Below, one piece after another: positions 8,536-18,374 of a DNA stretch of 64,000 nucleotides. The position numbers were made by a program, and so were the translations under genes. The notes below the pieces were generated by a model. The model was not told the origin of the DNA. It saw nothing but the letters and a program-made list of their open reading frames with translations, and ran no database searches. Every line of letters starts with the position of its first letter. Position 1 is the first letter of the stretch. The stretch lies in assembly GCA_016865015.1 (NCBI GenBank), contig CP018226.1, forward strand, positions 713,001 through 777,000, read 5' to 3'. The DNA is from Rhizobiales bacterium IMCC20636 (GTDB lineage: Bacteria; Pseudomonadota; Alphaproteobacteria; Rhizobiales; GCA-2746425).

Positions 8536-10152
8536 CTACACATCCATTATCAAATCGGCACACCGGTCGCCCAACATCATGGCAGCTGCATTTGTGTTTC
8601 CGGCATTGATGTTGGGAACGGCGGACATGTCGCAGACCCGAAGGTTGTCTATTCCCCTGACACGCATCCGGGAATCGAGTACGGCCATGGGATCGCCGTC
8701 AGCCCCCATGCGCGCCGTGCCTGCAGGGTGATAATTGGTTTTTACGAAGCGTTTGCAATGCGCTCTCAGGGCTTCATCGGATAGATCATCCGGAGATGGG
8801 ATCGCCATCCGATCAATGTGCTCCGCAAGAGGAGCAGCACTAAAGGCTTCAATGAAAAACCGCTGACCCGCGATCATTTCTTTCATGTCGTCTGGATGCT
8901 TCAGCAAGTTTGGCGAAACAAGTGGCATTGCAAATGGATCGTTCGAGCGCAGCGTCACCTCACCGCGTGAACGCGGTTTGATGACAACGGTGGTGACAGA
9001 AATGCCATAACCATCGGCAACGAGATCCAATGCGTCACGATCCAGATAAATAATAGGAACACAAAAGGCCTGGATCGTGGGTGGCGCGTCGCGGTCGAGC
9101 GGATTGACAAATGCGCCTGCTTCAACGCCTGCGGACGTAACAGGTCCGCTTCCGAAAAGCTTGAATTGAATGCCGTTGCGAAGCATGCGCCAGCCAACAC
9201 CTTGCTTATAATATCCGTAGGGCCCATTTGCTGATGCCGTGATGGGAACTTCGGGATGGTCAATCAGGTTTTGCCCGACTCCAGGATGGTCTGCATTGAT
9301 ATCGATGCCGTGTTCGCGCAAATGATCGGCCGGCCCGATTCCCGACAACATCAGAACCTTGGGTGTGACCAGGGCACCGGCTGTCACGATCACCTCTTCA
9401 TCAGCGTGGGCAATGTGAATTTGCCCTGACTTGTCACGATACTCGACCCCTGTCGCTTTTCCATTCTCCACCACCACCCGCATGACTTCGGCATTGAGGC
9501 GGACAGTCAGGTTTGGATTGGTTTCTTGTGGGGTGATATAGGCATAGGCTGCAGAGCTGCGTTTTCCGTGACGGTTCATGAATTGATAGAAGCCCACGCC
9601 TCTTTGAGAGGCGCCGTTGAAATCCGGATTGAACGGTTCGCCGAGTGCCTGGACGGCCTGGACAAACCAGCGCGAAGTTTGATCAATATGGCCAGGATCG
9701 GAAACCAGCATGGGGCCTTCGGTTCCGTGCAGATCATTGTTGAGGCGATTGTTGGATTCCATTCGACGGAAATGGGGCAAAACATCATCCCAGCCCCATC
9801 CCACATTGTCATTGTTGCCATGCAGGATTTCCTGCCATTCATCGTAGTCGGACGGGCGACCCCGCATGTAAACCTGCGCATTTACGGAGGAACCGCCACC
9901 CAGAACATTGCCCTGCGGTATCTCGTGGACACGGCCATCAAGATGTGGCTGAGGCGTTGTTTTGTGGTACCGCATGAATTTCGAACCATTGATCATCTTG
10001 AAGATACCAGGTGGCATATCGAGAAGAGGATGGCGATTGGAATGTCCGGCTTCCAGGACCAGCACCCTGGAACCGCCCTCGGACGCAAGTCGGGCGGCGA
10101 CAACGCAGCCAGATGATCCACCACCTATGACAATGTGATCAAAACTTTCCAT
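8536..10152 (-). CDS. GMC-family FAD-dependent oxidoreductase
   Basis: A second GMC oxidoreductase, about 538 residues, clearly different in sequence from the one at 3356-4957. It begins MESFDHIVIGGGSSGC with the FAD-binding GGGSSG, has the signature TAGALVTPKVLMLSG, and ends with NYHPAGTARMG (catalytic His) and NAGNTNAAAMM. The ATG at 10152 is one base after the stop of the GntR gene, so the two are translationally linked; the frame is open further upstream inside the GntR gene, but those residues are not family-like. Being co-transcribed with the GntR regulator, it probably oxidises a hydroxyl of the compound that the divergent aldehyde dehydrogenase then handles as an aldehyde. Confidence 0.9.
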   Translation of the reverse strand: MESFDHIVIGGGSSGCVVAARLASEGGSRVLVLEAGHSNRHPLLDMPPGIFKMINGSKFMRYHKTTPQPHLDGRVHEIPQGNVLGGGSSVNAQVYMRGRPSDYDEWQEILHGNNDNVGWGWDDVLPHFRRMESNNRLNNDLHGTEGPMLVSDPGHIDQTSRWFVQAVQALGEPFNPDFNGASQRGVGFYQFMNRHGKRSSAAYAYITPQETNPNLTVRLNAEVMRVVVENGKATGVEYRDKSGQIHIAHADEEVIVTAGALVTPKVLMLSGIGPADHLREHGIDINADHPGVGQNLIDHPEVPITASANGPYGYYKQGVGWRMLRNGIQFKLFGSGPVTSAGVEAGAFVNPLDRDAPPTIQAFCVPIIYLDRDALDLVADGYGISVTTVVIKPRSRGEVTLRSNDPFAMPLVSPNLLKHPDDMKEMIAGQRFFIEAFSAAPLAEHIDRMAIPSPDDLSDEALRAHCKRFVKTNYHPAGTARMGADGDPMAVLDSRMRVRGIDNLRVCDMSAVPNINAGNTNAAAMMLGDRCADLIMDV

Positions 10153-10153
10153 A

Positions 10154-10864
10154 TCACTCGGAATCCTTATCAAAAGTGGTGCGAACATATTCCCAGGCAG
10201 CCTGCAAATGAACATTCAGGGCTTCTTCAGCCTCATCAGGATCACGTTTCAAGATTGCATCGAAGATCGCCTTATGTGCCTTGTAGTTTGCCAGGTTTCG
10301 ATCCGGCGAACGGAGCATGCGCGCCCATTGTGGCGCCAGCCAAGACGTGTACCCTTCATGCAGCGCGGGAAAAATCGGGTTTTGTGGCACTTGATACAGA
10401 ACACCATGAAAAGCATTGTCGGTTCGATAAAATTGTTCTGAATCACCGATCGCATGCTCGTTGGCTTCCAAGGCTGCCTGCAAGTCACTGATGTTATCTT
10501 TTGTGGCACAGACTGCCGCCTGTCTGACCAGACCGCGCTCGGTGAACACGCGACTCATGTAAAGATTTTTTACGCCGCCCGGTTCAGTCAACAGGTGCTG
10601 AACCACCTTTCCGGTGGCGTTCAATACAGTTTCATAGTCGGGTTTGCTGACGATCGGACGAAATCGGGGTTTGCTTTCAACCAGGCCACGGTTCGACAAA
10701 GTGGCGATCGCCTCACGGACCACCGTGCGACTTGCGCGAAATTGCTCCATGAGGTCGCGTTCAGCGGGTAACGGCCCCTGGTTGCGAAGCTTGCCGGAAA
10801 CAATCTGAGATTCAAGCTCTGCCACTATTGCGTCGGCAGCGCGTGAATTTGCATTTAGCGACAT
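10154..10864 (-). CDS. GntR-family transcriptional regulator (FadR/FCD subfamily)
   Basis: A 236-residue regulator with an N-terminal winged helix (about residues 10-75, including PAERDLMEQFRASRTVVREA) and a C-terminal all-helical FCD ligand domain (FHGVLYQVPQNP and the late HLQAAWEYV helix). FCD regulators usually bind carboxylic acids or sugar acids and release DNA. A TGGTCTGACCA palindrome lies 12-22 bases before its own start, and a similar site lies in front of the divergent aldehyde dehydrogenase. Autorepression and repression of that gene are therefore likely. The following GMC gene starts one base after its stop. Confidence 0.93.
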   Translation of the reverse strand: MSLNANSRAADAIVAELESQIVSGKLRNQGPLPAERDLMEQFRASRTVVREAIATLSNRGLVESKPRFRPIVSKPDYETVLNATGKVVQHLLTEPGGVKNLYMSRVFTERGLVRQAAVCATKDNISDLQAALEANEHAIGDSEQFYRTDNAFHGVLYQVPQNPIFPALHEGYTSWLAPQWARMLRSPDRNLANYKAHKAIFDAILKRDPDEAEEALNVHLQAAWEYVRTTFDKDSE

Positions 10865-10875
10865 TGAAAACCTTA

Positions 10876-10886
10876 TGGTCTGACCA
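10876..10886. promoter_or_regulatory. Candidate GntR operator 1 (TGGTCTGACCA)
   Basis: A palindrome with 5-base arms around one central base, fitting the TNGTNNNACNA pattern known for FadR/FCD-type GntR proteins. It lies immediately upstream of the GntR start codon, where binding would block its own transcription. Confidence 0.65.
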
Positions 10887-11053
10887 AAAAATAAAATATT
10901 CTGAAGGAGTATGACAAATTACTTGCCGTGTTGCAAATAATGAATGCTTTGAAATTCAACAGGTAAACGTCAAATTTGTCAACAAGATATAACTGAAAAT
11001 AGCAGTTTTGGCGAATGGGTCATGCGGGGTTGATCCATCCCGATGCATCGACA

Positions 11054-11089
11054 TTGACAGTTCGCTCGCTCTGGTGTTTGGTAGGACCA
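11054..11089 (+). promoter_or_regulatory. Promoter -35 box and GntR operator 2 before the aldehyde dehydrogenase gene
   Basis: A perfect TTGACA -35 box is at 11054-11059; 17 bases later the -10 position (11077-11082) is covered by TGGTAGGACCA at 11079-11089. This is the same TGGT-N3-ACCA palindrome as operator 1. A repressor bound here would directly exclude RNA polymerase. Confidence 0.6.
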
Positions 11090-11105
11090 TATTGATCATT
11101 TAAAA

Positions 11106-12587
11106 ATGGATTTCAAATTGTTTGATCTAACATTCCCACATTCAAAGCCTGTAACACTCGGCATGTATGTCGACGGGAAATGGAGCGAAGCTGATCATCG
11201 ACCTTTGATCGAAGTTGAAAATCCAGCTGACGAAACGATCATTGGTTCAATTGTTGAGGGCACCGCAGATGACGCCTCAATGGCAATTGAAGCTGCACAT
11301 CGCGCATCAACTGACTGGGCCAAATACCCAGCAATTGAGCGTGCAAAACTGGTGATGGCGCTTGCGAGAAAAATTGAAACCAACCGTGAATCGCTGGCCA
11401 ACATCGTAACCCTTGAGCAGGGAAAGCCCCTGAGTCAGGCGCGTGGAGAGATTGATGCGGCAAGTACATTTCTCACCTATGCCGCAGAACAGGCGCGGCG
11501 AATTGAAGGCGACATTCTGGAATCTGATAACGCCAATGAAGAAATTCATATACGTCGACACCCCTATGGTGTGGTTGTTGGTTTGACGGCCTGGAATTAC
11601 CCGCTTGCGCTTGCTGCCAGAAAACTTGGTCCGGCGCTGGTTGCTGGAAACACATTTGTTCTGATGGCACATGAGAACACGCCACTATCCGGATTGGCTA
11701 TGGCGCAGCTGGCACATGATGTTGGTTTTCCTCGAGGCGTATTCAATTGCATTACTGGCAGGGGGCGTGTGGCCGGCCAGGCCATGGTGGAGCATCCTCT
11801 GACCGGATTGGTTTCCATGACCGGCAGCACGAGAGCTGGTAAAGAGATCTACCGTGCCGCTGCTGATCAGATAAAAGTCATCCGTCTCGAGCTTGGCGGA
11901 AAAGCGCCCTTCATAGTTATGGAAGATGCCAATGTTGACGCTGCTGTCGCAGCGGCTGTTGCAGCCCGCTACACGAATTGCGGACAGATTTGCACCTGCA
12001 ATGAGCGAATGTTTCTACATCGCTCAATTGCCAATGAGTTTCTGGACAAGTTCGTTGCAGCGTCCCAAGCTCTAACCATTGGCGACCCCATGAGTGACGT
12101 TGATATTGGGCCCAAGATCAGCCGGTTCGAACGGGATAAGGTCGCAGACGTGATTGCAGCCAGCGTCAATGCAGGCGCCGAAGTTCTTCTGTCCGGGGGC
12201 GTGCTTTCAGAGGGACGCTTTTCAAAAGGTCACTGGATGGCGCCAACTGTTTTGTCCGTCAAAGACAATCAGGTGCCAGCAATCCGTGACGAAGTGTTCG
12301 GTCCTGTCGCGGTTGCCATGACGGTGGACTCATTTGAAGAGGCTGTCGCGTTGGCCAATGATACTCAATATGGTCTTTCAGCCTATCTTTTCACCAGCGA
12401 CTACAGGCGACTTCAGCGCGCACCATACGAGCTCAAATTCGGCGAGCTTTATCTGAACCGCACAAATGGTGAAGCTGTTCAAGGTTTTCATACCGGCTGG
12501 GGGATGTCTGGCCTTGGGGGTGAAGACGGACAATACGGTTTCGATGGCTATCTGCGAAAGCAGACCAGTTATCTGAATTGGGACTAA
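11106..12587 (+). CDS. NAD(P)-dependent aldehyde dehydrogenase, AldA-like
   Basis: A 493-residue aldehyde dehydrogenase with the catalytic Cys296 in NCGQICTC, Glu262 in LELGGK, Asn164 in TAWNYP, and the cofactor loop MTGSTRAGKEI at about 238-248. The NCGQICTCNERMF segment resembles lactaldehyde/glycolaldehyde dehydrogenase AldA of enterics. It turns an aldehyde into a carboxylate in the cytoplasm. The gene is divergent from the GntR-GMC pair and followed by an enolase-superfamily gene on the same strand, with a repressor site over its promoter. A role on lactaldehyde or glycolaldehyde from a deoxy-sugar path would fit but is inference; a betaine-aldehyde type enzyme is less likely from the active-site segment. 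Confidence 0.92.
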   Translation: MDFKLFDLTFPHSKPVTLGMYVDGKWSEADHRPLIEVENPADETIIGSIVEGTADDASMAIEAAHRASTDWAKYPAIERAKLVMALARKIETNRESLANIVTLEQGKPLSQARGEIDAASTFLTYAAEQARRIEGDILESDNANEEIHIRRHPYGVVVGLTAWNYPLALAARKLGPALVAGNTFVLMAHENTPLSGLAMAQLAHDVGFPRGVFNCITGRGRVAGQAMVEHPLTGLVSMTGSTRAGKEIYRAAADQIKVIRLELGGKAPFIVMEDANVDAAVAAAVAARYTNCGQICTCNERMFLHRSIANEFLDKFVAASQALTIGDPMSDVDIGPKISRFERDKVADVIAASVNAGAEVLLSGGVLSEGRFSKGHWMAPTVLSVKDNQVPAIRDEVFGPVAVAMTVDSFEEAVALANDTQYGLSAYLFTSDYRRLQRAPYELKFGELYLNRTNGEAVQGFHTGWGMSGLGGEDGQYGFDGYLRKQTSYLNWD

Positions 12588-12683
12588 ACATTTAGCCTGG
12601 CAAACGGTTGAAATGCTCAGCTTTGAAATAAAACCATTCCAAGCGCTGGAAATTGCGCGAAACAAGAAAAGTGATCATGCGGT

Positions 12684-13781
12684 ATGAGTAAAATCGCCAC
12701 AGTTAACGTGCGCTTGTTTCAAATTCCTCTTGCAGAGGTTTTGGTGGATGCCAAGCACGGCGATCACCATTTTTTTGAGTTGGTGACGGCAACCGTCCAA
12801 TTGGACGATGGCAGTGAGGGAACGGGATACACCTACACGGGGGGCAGGGGAGGCCACGCGATCACTGCGTTGATCGAACATGACCTTGCACCATTTCTGA
12901 TTGGACAGGATGCGACCGACGTTGAGCGGCTTTATGAGGATATGCAATGGCATATGCATTATGTTGCCCGGGGCGGCATTGCCTCTTTTGCTATTTCCGC
13001 CATCGATATTGCGCTTTGGGATATTCGGGGGAAACGTAACGGACAGTCTCTGGCGAAGATGGCAGGCGGTGCGAGCACAAGCTGCCGCGCCTATTGTGGC
13101 GGTATCGATTTGAACTTTCCATTGCCCAAATTGCTGGACAGTGTTCGCGGTTATCTGAAGCGGGGTTTCAACGGGGTGAAAATCAAAATCGGTCAACCGA
13201 CTCTGCAAGAGGATGTTGAGCGTATCGCCGCCGTGCGAGATTTGATCGGGCCAGAAACTGCCTTCATGGTCGATGCGAATTATTCCATGTCAGTCGAACA
13301 AGCGATTGAAGCATCCAATGCGTTTAAGCCATTTGATCTGTTATGGTTTGAAGAGCCAACAATACCGGATGATTATTTTGGATTTCGGCATATCTGTGAT
13401 GCAACGGGCATGCCGTTGGCTATGGGAGAAAACCTGCACACCATTCACGAATTCGAACTCGCACTCAAGCATGCAGGATTGTCTTTTATCCAACCAGATG
13501 CTTCCAATTGCGGCGGAATTACCGGATTTCTGCAGGTCGCTACGCTTTCAAGCGGTTTCAATATTCCGGTCTGCAGCCACGGCATGCAGGAGTTGCATGT
13601 CAGTTTGCTGTCAGGGCTGCCCGATTCCGGCTGGCTGGAAGTTCATTCATTTCCGATTGATCAATATACGACACGCCCCTTAGTGGTTGAAAATGCGCGT
13701 GCAGTGGCACCGGATGTGCCAGGTATCGGTGTTGAATTCGATTGGAGGAAACTGGAAGCAAGCAATATTCTGAAATACTGA
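12684..13781 (+). CDS. Enolase-superfamily sugar-acid dehydratase (mandelate racemase subgroup)
   Basis: A 365-residue protein of the mandelate racemase/muconate lactonizing family. All catalytic residues can be seen: K166 and K168 in GVKIKIG, metal ligands D197 (DANYSM), E223 (WFEEP) and E249 (MGEN), and the D272/H299 dyad (QPDAS and CSHGMQELH). The His-Asp dyad with KxK marks the mandelate racemase subgroup, most members of which dehydrate sugar acids to 2-keto-3-deoxy acids in the cytoplasm. It follows the aldehyde dehydrogenase by 96 bases. Together with the lactonase and dehydrogenases it supplies the dehydration step of an oxidative sugar pathway. The exact sugar acid is unknown. Confidence 0.9.
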   Translation: MSKIATVNVRLFQIPLAEVLVDAKHGDHHFFELVTATVQLDDGSEGTGYTYTGGRGGHAITALIEHDLAPFLIGQDATDVERLYEDMQWHMHYVARGGIASFAISAIDIALWDIRGKRNGQSLAKMAGGASTSCRAYCGGIDLNFPLPKLLDSVRGYLKRGFNGVKIKIGQPTLQEDVERIAAVRDLIGPETAFMVDANYSMSVEQAIEASNAFKPFDLLWFEEPTIPDDYFGFRHICDATGMPLAMGENLHTIHEFELALKHAGLSFIQPDASNCGGITGFLQVATLSSGFNIPVCSHGMQELHVSLLSGLPDSGWLEVHSFPIDQYTTRPLVVENARAVAPDVPGIGVEFDWRKLEASNILKY

Positions 13782-13879
13782 GCAAAGCCAGGTCAAACAT
13801 CGCATCCAAGCGAGCCCAGCCGAAGGCGGGGATTGATCGGGAGAAAGGCTCTATCTCTTCAAGAACAAAACCAGTGATA

Positions 13880-13909
13880 ACACAGCGCTGCCAGATATCA
13901 GCGCTGTGT
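13880..13909. terminator. Bidirectional hairpin between convergent genes
   Basis: A perfect 10-bp stem, ACACAGCGCT at 13880-13889 with AGCGCTGTGT at 13900-13909, and a 10-base loop. It lies between the 3' ends of the dehydratase (+) and the glycoside hydrolase (-). There is no long T-run, so termination efficiency is uncertain. Confidence 0.6.
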
Positions 13910-13923
13910 GCATTGTTCATAGT

Positions 13924-15768
13924 TCACTGAACTGCTTGCTTGCGTGCAAGGTCGATTTTTTCAGCCGGGATCGCACGCGAGGGAGCCTGAATGATTTCAC
14001 GCAGCGCTTCCAAGGCGACTTTCGGTTTTCTTGCTGAATCCAAAAGGCCATTTGTTTCCTGCATTGTATCGGTCAATTGCGTGTAGCAATAACCGCTGAG
14101 ATATTCGCTGCCATGAAGTGCCGAGAACAATCCGGCCAGTGTGTGGACAAAATCTTCAGCTGATTCCACAGTTCCGTAGCCCGACCAGGCCTCGCCGGAT
14201 CGCGGCTTGAAACTGATCCCGCCAAATTCTGTAACCATGACTGGCAGCGTTTCTATCTGCTCCCGGGTCAACCCAAGCTTTCGGCGTTGCGGACCGAATC
14301 CATTCAAGATATCGAGCCTGTCGGCGCCGGTCCCATAGTGCTCGGCAAGATCATCTCCGCTCACTGAATAATCGTGGATACTTGCAATATCCGTGCTGGC
14401 ATGTTCCCAACCGTCATTTGCAATGACAGGTCGTGAGGGATCACATGCCTTGGTCAGATTGTACAATGCATCGGCGAATGCTCTTTGATCTGGCCGCCGA
14501 GAAATGTCTTGCACGCCCCAGCTTTCATTCAGAGGAACCCATGTGACGATACAGGGGTGGGATTTATCTCGGTCAACGACATCCAGCCATTCCCGGGTGA
14601 AGCGATTGACGGCATCAGACGAGAATGCATAGGCGTTCGCCATCTCGCTCCAAACCATGACGCCCAATCGATCGCACCAATATAGGAAACGTGGATCCTC
14701 GACTTTCTGGTGAATCCGAACTGCGTTGAAACCAAGATTCTTGATCCATGTAACCTCGGCGCGGATCGCATCAGCATCTGGCGCGGCAAGGTGACTTTCG
14801 GGCCAATACCCTTGAGAAAGCACCGATCTCACAAAGACCGGTTCGTCATTAAGTGTGAACATCCCGTCGCTTATGCCGCAACTGCGCAGTCCCACATAAC
14901 TATCGCAACAATCCAGCTCATTTCCGGTGTCGTCGAGCAGTTGGCAGGTCACGTCAATCAGTGTCGGTAAATCCGGCGACCACAAGAGCTTTCGCCTTGC
15001 TTGACCATGCTCGAGGACCGGAACATGCAGAGCAAGTCGGACTTGGGATTCCGACACAACTACCGAGGCATCTGCCAAGACCTCGTCGTCGAGTGATAAT
15101 TTCACCCGTACTCGATGCCCGTCGAGTTTCTTTGAAAACCGGACATCGGCGGTTACCTGCGCCGACGACACATTCGGTGTCATGTGCAGGCGGTCAATAT
15201 GCAGAGCAGGCAACATCTCTATCCAGACTGGCTGCCAGATTCCTGTTGTCCGGTGATACCAGATCGCATGCGGATTCAGCTGCCAATCCTGTTTTCCACG
15301 CGGCTGGAACGGATCTGTCGGGCTGTCTTCGGCGCGCAAGATGATGGATGCATTTCCGCTTGCATCCAGATGGTCTGTGATGTCCGTTTTGAACGGCGTG
15401 TTGCCACCTTCATGTCGTGCGGCCAAATGACCGTTTACCCAAACATCGGCATGGTAATCGACCGCTCCAAAATGAAGGATCGCACGCATGCCTTTTTCCA
15501 GCGTCAGTTGAATGTCGCGTTGATACCAGACAATTGGATGAAACCCGGTCTCGCCGATACCCGAGGCTGGTGATTCCGGTGGAAACGGAACTGTAATTTC
15601 CGTACTCGCCGGAAATCCTTCGCTGGCCCAGCCTGCGGACAGGCCGCAGTCAAGATCGTCGTGAGTAAAGTTCCATTGTCCACAAAGGTCGATCCAGTCC
15701 TTACGCGCGAAGATCGGTCTGGGATGCAACTGTGTATCAGACGATTTAATGCTCATTGTCGGTGCCAT
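13924..15768 (-). CDS. Glycoside hydrolase family 2 (beta-glucuronidase/beta-galactosidase type)
   Basis: A 614-residue GH2 enzyme with the usual order: sugar-binding jelly-roll (about 25-185), immunoglobulin-like domain (about 190-300) and catalytic TIM barrel (about 305-600). The acid/base is Glu415 in VPLNESWG and the nucleophile Glu514 in MVTEFGGISF. No signal peptide is present, so it cleaves imported glycosides in the cytoplasm. The start overlaps the end of the ABC ATPase gene by 23 bases; an internal ATG at 15756 is an alternative, and neither has a clear ribosome site. It ends the minus-strand ABC-sulfatase operon. The family acts on beta-glucuronides, galactosides or mannosides; the exact bond cannot be told. 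Confidence 0.92.
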   Translation of the reverse strand: MAPTMSIKSSDTQLHPRPIFARKDWIDLCGQWNFTHDDLDCGLSAGWASEGFPASTEITVPFPPESPASGIGETGFHPIVWYQRDIQLTLEKGMRAILHFGAVDYHADVWVNGHLAARHEGGNTPFKTDITDHLDASGNASIILRAEDSPTDPFQPRGKQDWQLNPHAIWYHRTTGIWQPVWIEMLPALHIDRLHMTPNVSSAQVTADVRFSKKLDGHRVRVKLSLDDEVLADASVVVSESQVRLALHVPVLEHGQARRKLLWSPDLPTLIDVTCQLLDDTGNELDCCDSYVGLRSCGISDGMFTLNDEPVFVRSVLSQGYWPESHLAAPDADAIRAEVTWIKNLGFNAVRIHQKVEDPRFLYWCDRLGVMVWSEMANAYAFSSDAVNRFTREWLDVVDRDKSHPCIVTWVPLNESWGVQDISRRPDQRAFADALYNLTKACDPSRPVIANDGWEHASTDIASIHDYSVSGDDLAEHYGTGADRLDILNGFGPQRRKLGLTREQIETLPVMVTEFGGISFKPRSGEAWSGYGTVESAEDFVHTLAGLFSALHGSEYLSGYCYTQLTDTMQETNGLLDSARKPKVALEALREIIQAPSRAIPAEKIDLARKQAVQ

Positions 15769-16861
15769 TCATCAAGTTTTTCAGGGCTTTGCCATCGGCG
15801 TCAAATGCATAGATTCTGGCTGCAGGCGCTTTGAGATGGACTTCGGATCCATCTGCAAGGCGTTTGGGACCAACCATTTTGACTTGAACCGTAGAGCCGT
15901 CATCTATGCTCAGGTGGACAAGCGAGATGTCCCCCAGATATTCAACAACATCGACCTTCCCGGAAATCAAAGCCTCATCTGCGTTGCAGACCTGCAAATC
16001 CTCCGGCCTGACACCAAGGGTGCCGGATGTTAAGTTACCTGTGGAATCGATCTGCTTGAAAACGGCATCGCAGTTAGCCCCGTCTCCAGTTTGAGCGGTA
16101 ATTCCATCTTCCTGGACCGTGAAGGTGCATGGAAGCATGTTCATCGCCGGTGAGCCAATGAACCCGGCAATAAACTTGTTGCTTGGGTGATTATACAGCT
16201 CTTCGGGTGTGCCGATCTGTTCGACACTCCCCTTGTTCAAAACGACAATTCGGTCGGCCAAGGTCATGGCCTCCGTTTGATCATGGGTGACATAGATCAT
16301 CGTTGTGTCAGCCAGTCGGTGCTTGAGCTTGGCGATCTCGACGCGGGTGGACACCCGAAGCGCGGCATCAAGGTTCGACAAGGGCTCATCGAACAGGAAT
16401 ATCCCCGCGTCCCGGACGATAGCGCGCCCAATGGCCACCCTTTGGCGCTGTCCACCTGAGAGTTCTTTCGGGCGCCGTTTCAGGTAGGAACTGAGCTGCA
16501 ACATCGATGCTGCGTTGTTGACCCTTTCCATGCGTTCGGCTTTTTTTGTTCCGGCGAGTTTCAGGCTGAAAGTCATGTTTTCTTCAACCGTCATATGGGG
16601 ATAGAGCGCATAGCTTTGAAACACCATGGCGACCCCGCGCTTGGAGGCAGGGTCATCGTTGACAATCCGGTTGTTGATAGCAATTTCACCGCCGGTAATT
16701 TCTTCAAGCCCGGCGATCATGCGCAGCAGCGTTGATTTCCCGCATCCCGACGGGCCGACGAAAACGATGAATTCACCCTGAGCGATCTCCATCGAGACGT
16801 TCGACATAACCTGAACAGCGCCATAGGATTTGGAAACGTCCCTGATTTCAATTGCAGTCAT
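15746..16861 (-). CDS. Sugar ABC transporter ATP-binding protein (MalK/UgpC type)
   Basis: A 371-residue ATPase of carbohydrate ABC importers. It has the Walker A GPSGCGKST (36-44), Q-loop, signature LSGGQ (134-138), Walker B FLFDEP (155-160) and switch His in YVTHDQ, followed by the C-terminal OB-fold regulatory domain (about 240-371) typical of MalK-like proteins. It powers the two permeases encoded upstream on the same strand. The sulfatase gene lies between the permeases and this gene, which ties the transported compound to desulfation. Confidence 0.96.
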   Translation of the reverse strand: MTAIEIRDVSKSYGAVQVMSNVSMEIAQGEFIVFVGPSGCGKSTLLRMIAGLEEITGGEIAINNRIVNDDPASKRGVAMVFQSYALYPHMTVEENMTFSLKLAGTKKAERMERVNNAASMLQLSSYLKRRPKELSGGQRQRVAIGRAIVRDAGIFLFDEPLSNLDAALRVSTRVEIAKLKHRLADTTMIYVTHDQTEAMTLADRIVVLNKGSVEQIGTPEELYNHPSNKFIAGFIGSPAMNMLPCTFTVQEDGITAQTGDGANCDAVFKQIDSTGNLTSGTLGVRPEDLQVCNADEALISGKVDVVEYLGDISLVHLSIDDGSTVQVKMVGPKRLADGSEVHLKAPAARIYAFDADGKALKNLMNGTDNEH

Positions 16862-16886
16862 TTTGTCACTCTTTCAATATGCCGCA

Positions 16887-18374
16887 TCACCAATCCGCCT
16901 TACGCTCTGGCAACGGGTCGGCGGTAAATGCCAGCCGGTCGCACATGGCCAACAGCATCTCGCTTTTGACTTGAGCATGATCCGCGTCGTCCCACAGATT
17001 GTTCGTCTCGCCCGGATCCTCCTTGAGGTCATAAAGTTCACCTCCGTTCAGGCCATGGTCGACAATCAACTTGTTGCGATCATTCCTCACCATCGACAGG
17101 ATTGTCGGCCTGTCCTGTGCGTGCCAGGACATCGCATTCACATACTCACAGAACACGTTCTCTCGCTGCGATCTGCCTTTGCCTGCCACAATGCCGTTCC
17201 AAAGTGATTTACCCTGAACGCCAGGTTCCTCAGGCAATCCAGCAGCTTCAAGCAGGGTTGGCATCAGATCGACCAGTTCGACCAATCCATCGACGGATTG
17301 CGGCGGGATCACGCCCGGCCAGTTGAGCACCAGCGGCACCCGGATCGAAGGCTCGTAGAAGAAGGGTCCTTTCAGATAGATGCCGTGATCGCCCAACAAC
17401 TCGCCGTGATCCGACATGAAGACAACAAGAGTATCCTCGCGCTGCCCAGAGTCCTGCAAGGCCTTTACAATGCGCCCAACCTGATCACTGACAAGATCGC
17501 ACATCGCATAATAGGCGGCGCGCACCAGCCGATGATCTCGGTCGCTCATCTTGTCGAAGGGCAGGCCGGCATTGCCACCATAGGCGCCGCGATGATCAAT
17601 TCCCTGATATGTCGGCTTGTTGTCCAACTCGCCCTCAACGTATGGCGGAAGCGGAATGTCGTCCAAGCGTTCGAGATATCTGTCCAGATACGATTTGGGG
17701 GGATCAAATGGATGATGTGGGTCAAAGAAATTGACTGAGAACATCCAGGGCGTGTCTCCGCCTTTGTGCGCATTCAGGAATTCAATCGTTTTCTCTGCAC
17801 AAAATGTGGTCTGATGGTTCTCTGCTTCCGGCCCGATGCTGATATGTTCACATCCCTCAAAGGCCTGGGTTTCGTAGCGAGCACCCTTTTCCGAAAGCCA
17901 AAGATTGTAGGCGTTCAGTGGCCAGTTTGGGAGTCTTGCAAAGCCGCCGCCGCGCGGGTTTTCCGACATTGCCATTGCCGGATGATGTGACCAGTGAAAC
18001 ACGTGATAGCCATCGTCTATCCGTCGTTCGTAGACCGGAGAGACATCAGGGTGGCAGGCTGATATGTGCAACTTTCCGGCCAGTCCGCAAGCATAGCCTG
18101 CATCCGCAAGAATGCGAGGCAATAACCGTTCATCTGCAGGGATATCCTGACCGTTCTGTCGCGTGCGTGTGGTGCGCGGATACCGTCCTGTCAGAAAGCT
18201 CGCCCGGCTTGGGGTGCAGACCGGACTTTGGCAATAGGCGCTCGGTACAGCTGCGCCTCCTGCATAAAGCGCGTCGATATCGGGTGTGTTGACGAATGTG
18301 TTTCCTGTTGCACCCAAAGTGTCCCAACGCTGCTGGTCGGTGCAGATCATCAATATATTTGGTCGTTTGGTCAT
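16887..18374 (-). CDS. Sulfatase (formylglycine-dependent)
   Basis: A 495-residue sulfatase, more canonical than the one at 916-2469. It has NILMICTDQQR at the N-terminus (metal Asp), the signature CTPSRASFLTGR with Cys53 as the expected formylglycine, and MSDHGELLGDHG near residue 345. There is no signal peptide, so desulfation should occur after uptake. Its start overlaps the permease stop in an ATGA arrangement, placing it firmly inside the ABC transporter operon. The C-x-P-S-R type is common to sulfatases of sulfated sugars; a choline sulfatase usually has a different signature. Confidence 0.95.
   Translation of the reverse strand: MTKRPNILMICTDQQRWDTLGATGNTFVNTPDIDALYAGGAAVPSAYCQSPVCTPSRASFLTGRYPRTTRTRQNGQDIPADERLLPRILADAGYACGLAGKLHISACHPDVSPVYERRIDDGYHVFHWSHHPAMAMSENPRGGGFARLPNWPLNAYNLWLSEKGARYETQAFEGCEHISIGPEAENHQTTFCAEKTIEFLNAHKGGDTPWMFSVNFFDPHHPFDPPKSYLDRYLERLDDIPLPPYVEGELDNKPTYQGIDHRGAYGGNAGLPFDKMSDRDHRLVRAAYYAMCDLVSDQVGRIVKALQDSGQREDTLVVFMSDHGELLGDHGIYLKGPFFYEPSIRVPLVLNWPGVIPPQSVDGLVELVDLMPTLLEAAGLPEEPGVQGKSLWNGIVAGKGRSQRENVFCEYVNAMSWHAQDRPTILSMVRNDRNKLIVDHGLNGGELYDLKEDPGETNNLWDDADHAQVKSEMLLAMCDRLAFTADPLPERKADW

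Noticed and set aside
916-12587. A choline-O-sulfate to glycine betaine pathway (sulfatase, GMC dehydrogenase, aldehyde dehydrogenase)
   Set aside because: The sulfatase signatures (CMPAR, CTPSR) and the AldA-like aldehyde dehydrogenase active site do not look like BetC and BetB, and a lactonase, GH2 and sugar-acid dehydratase do not fit choline.
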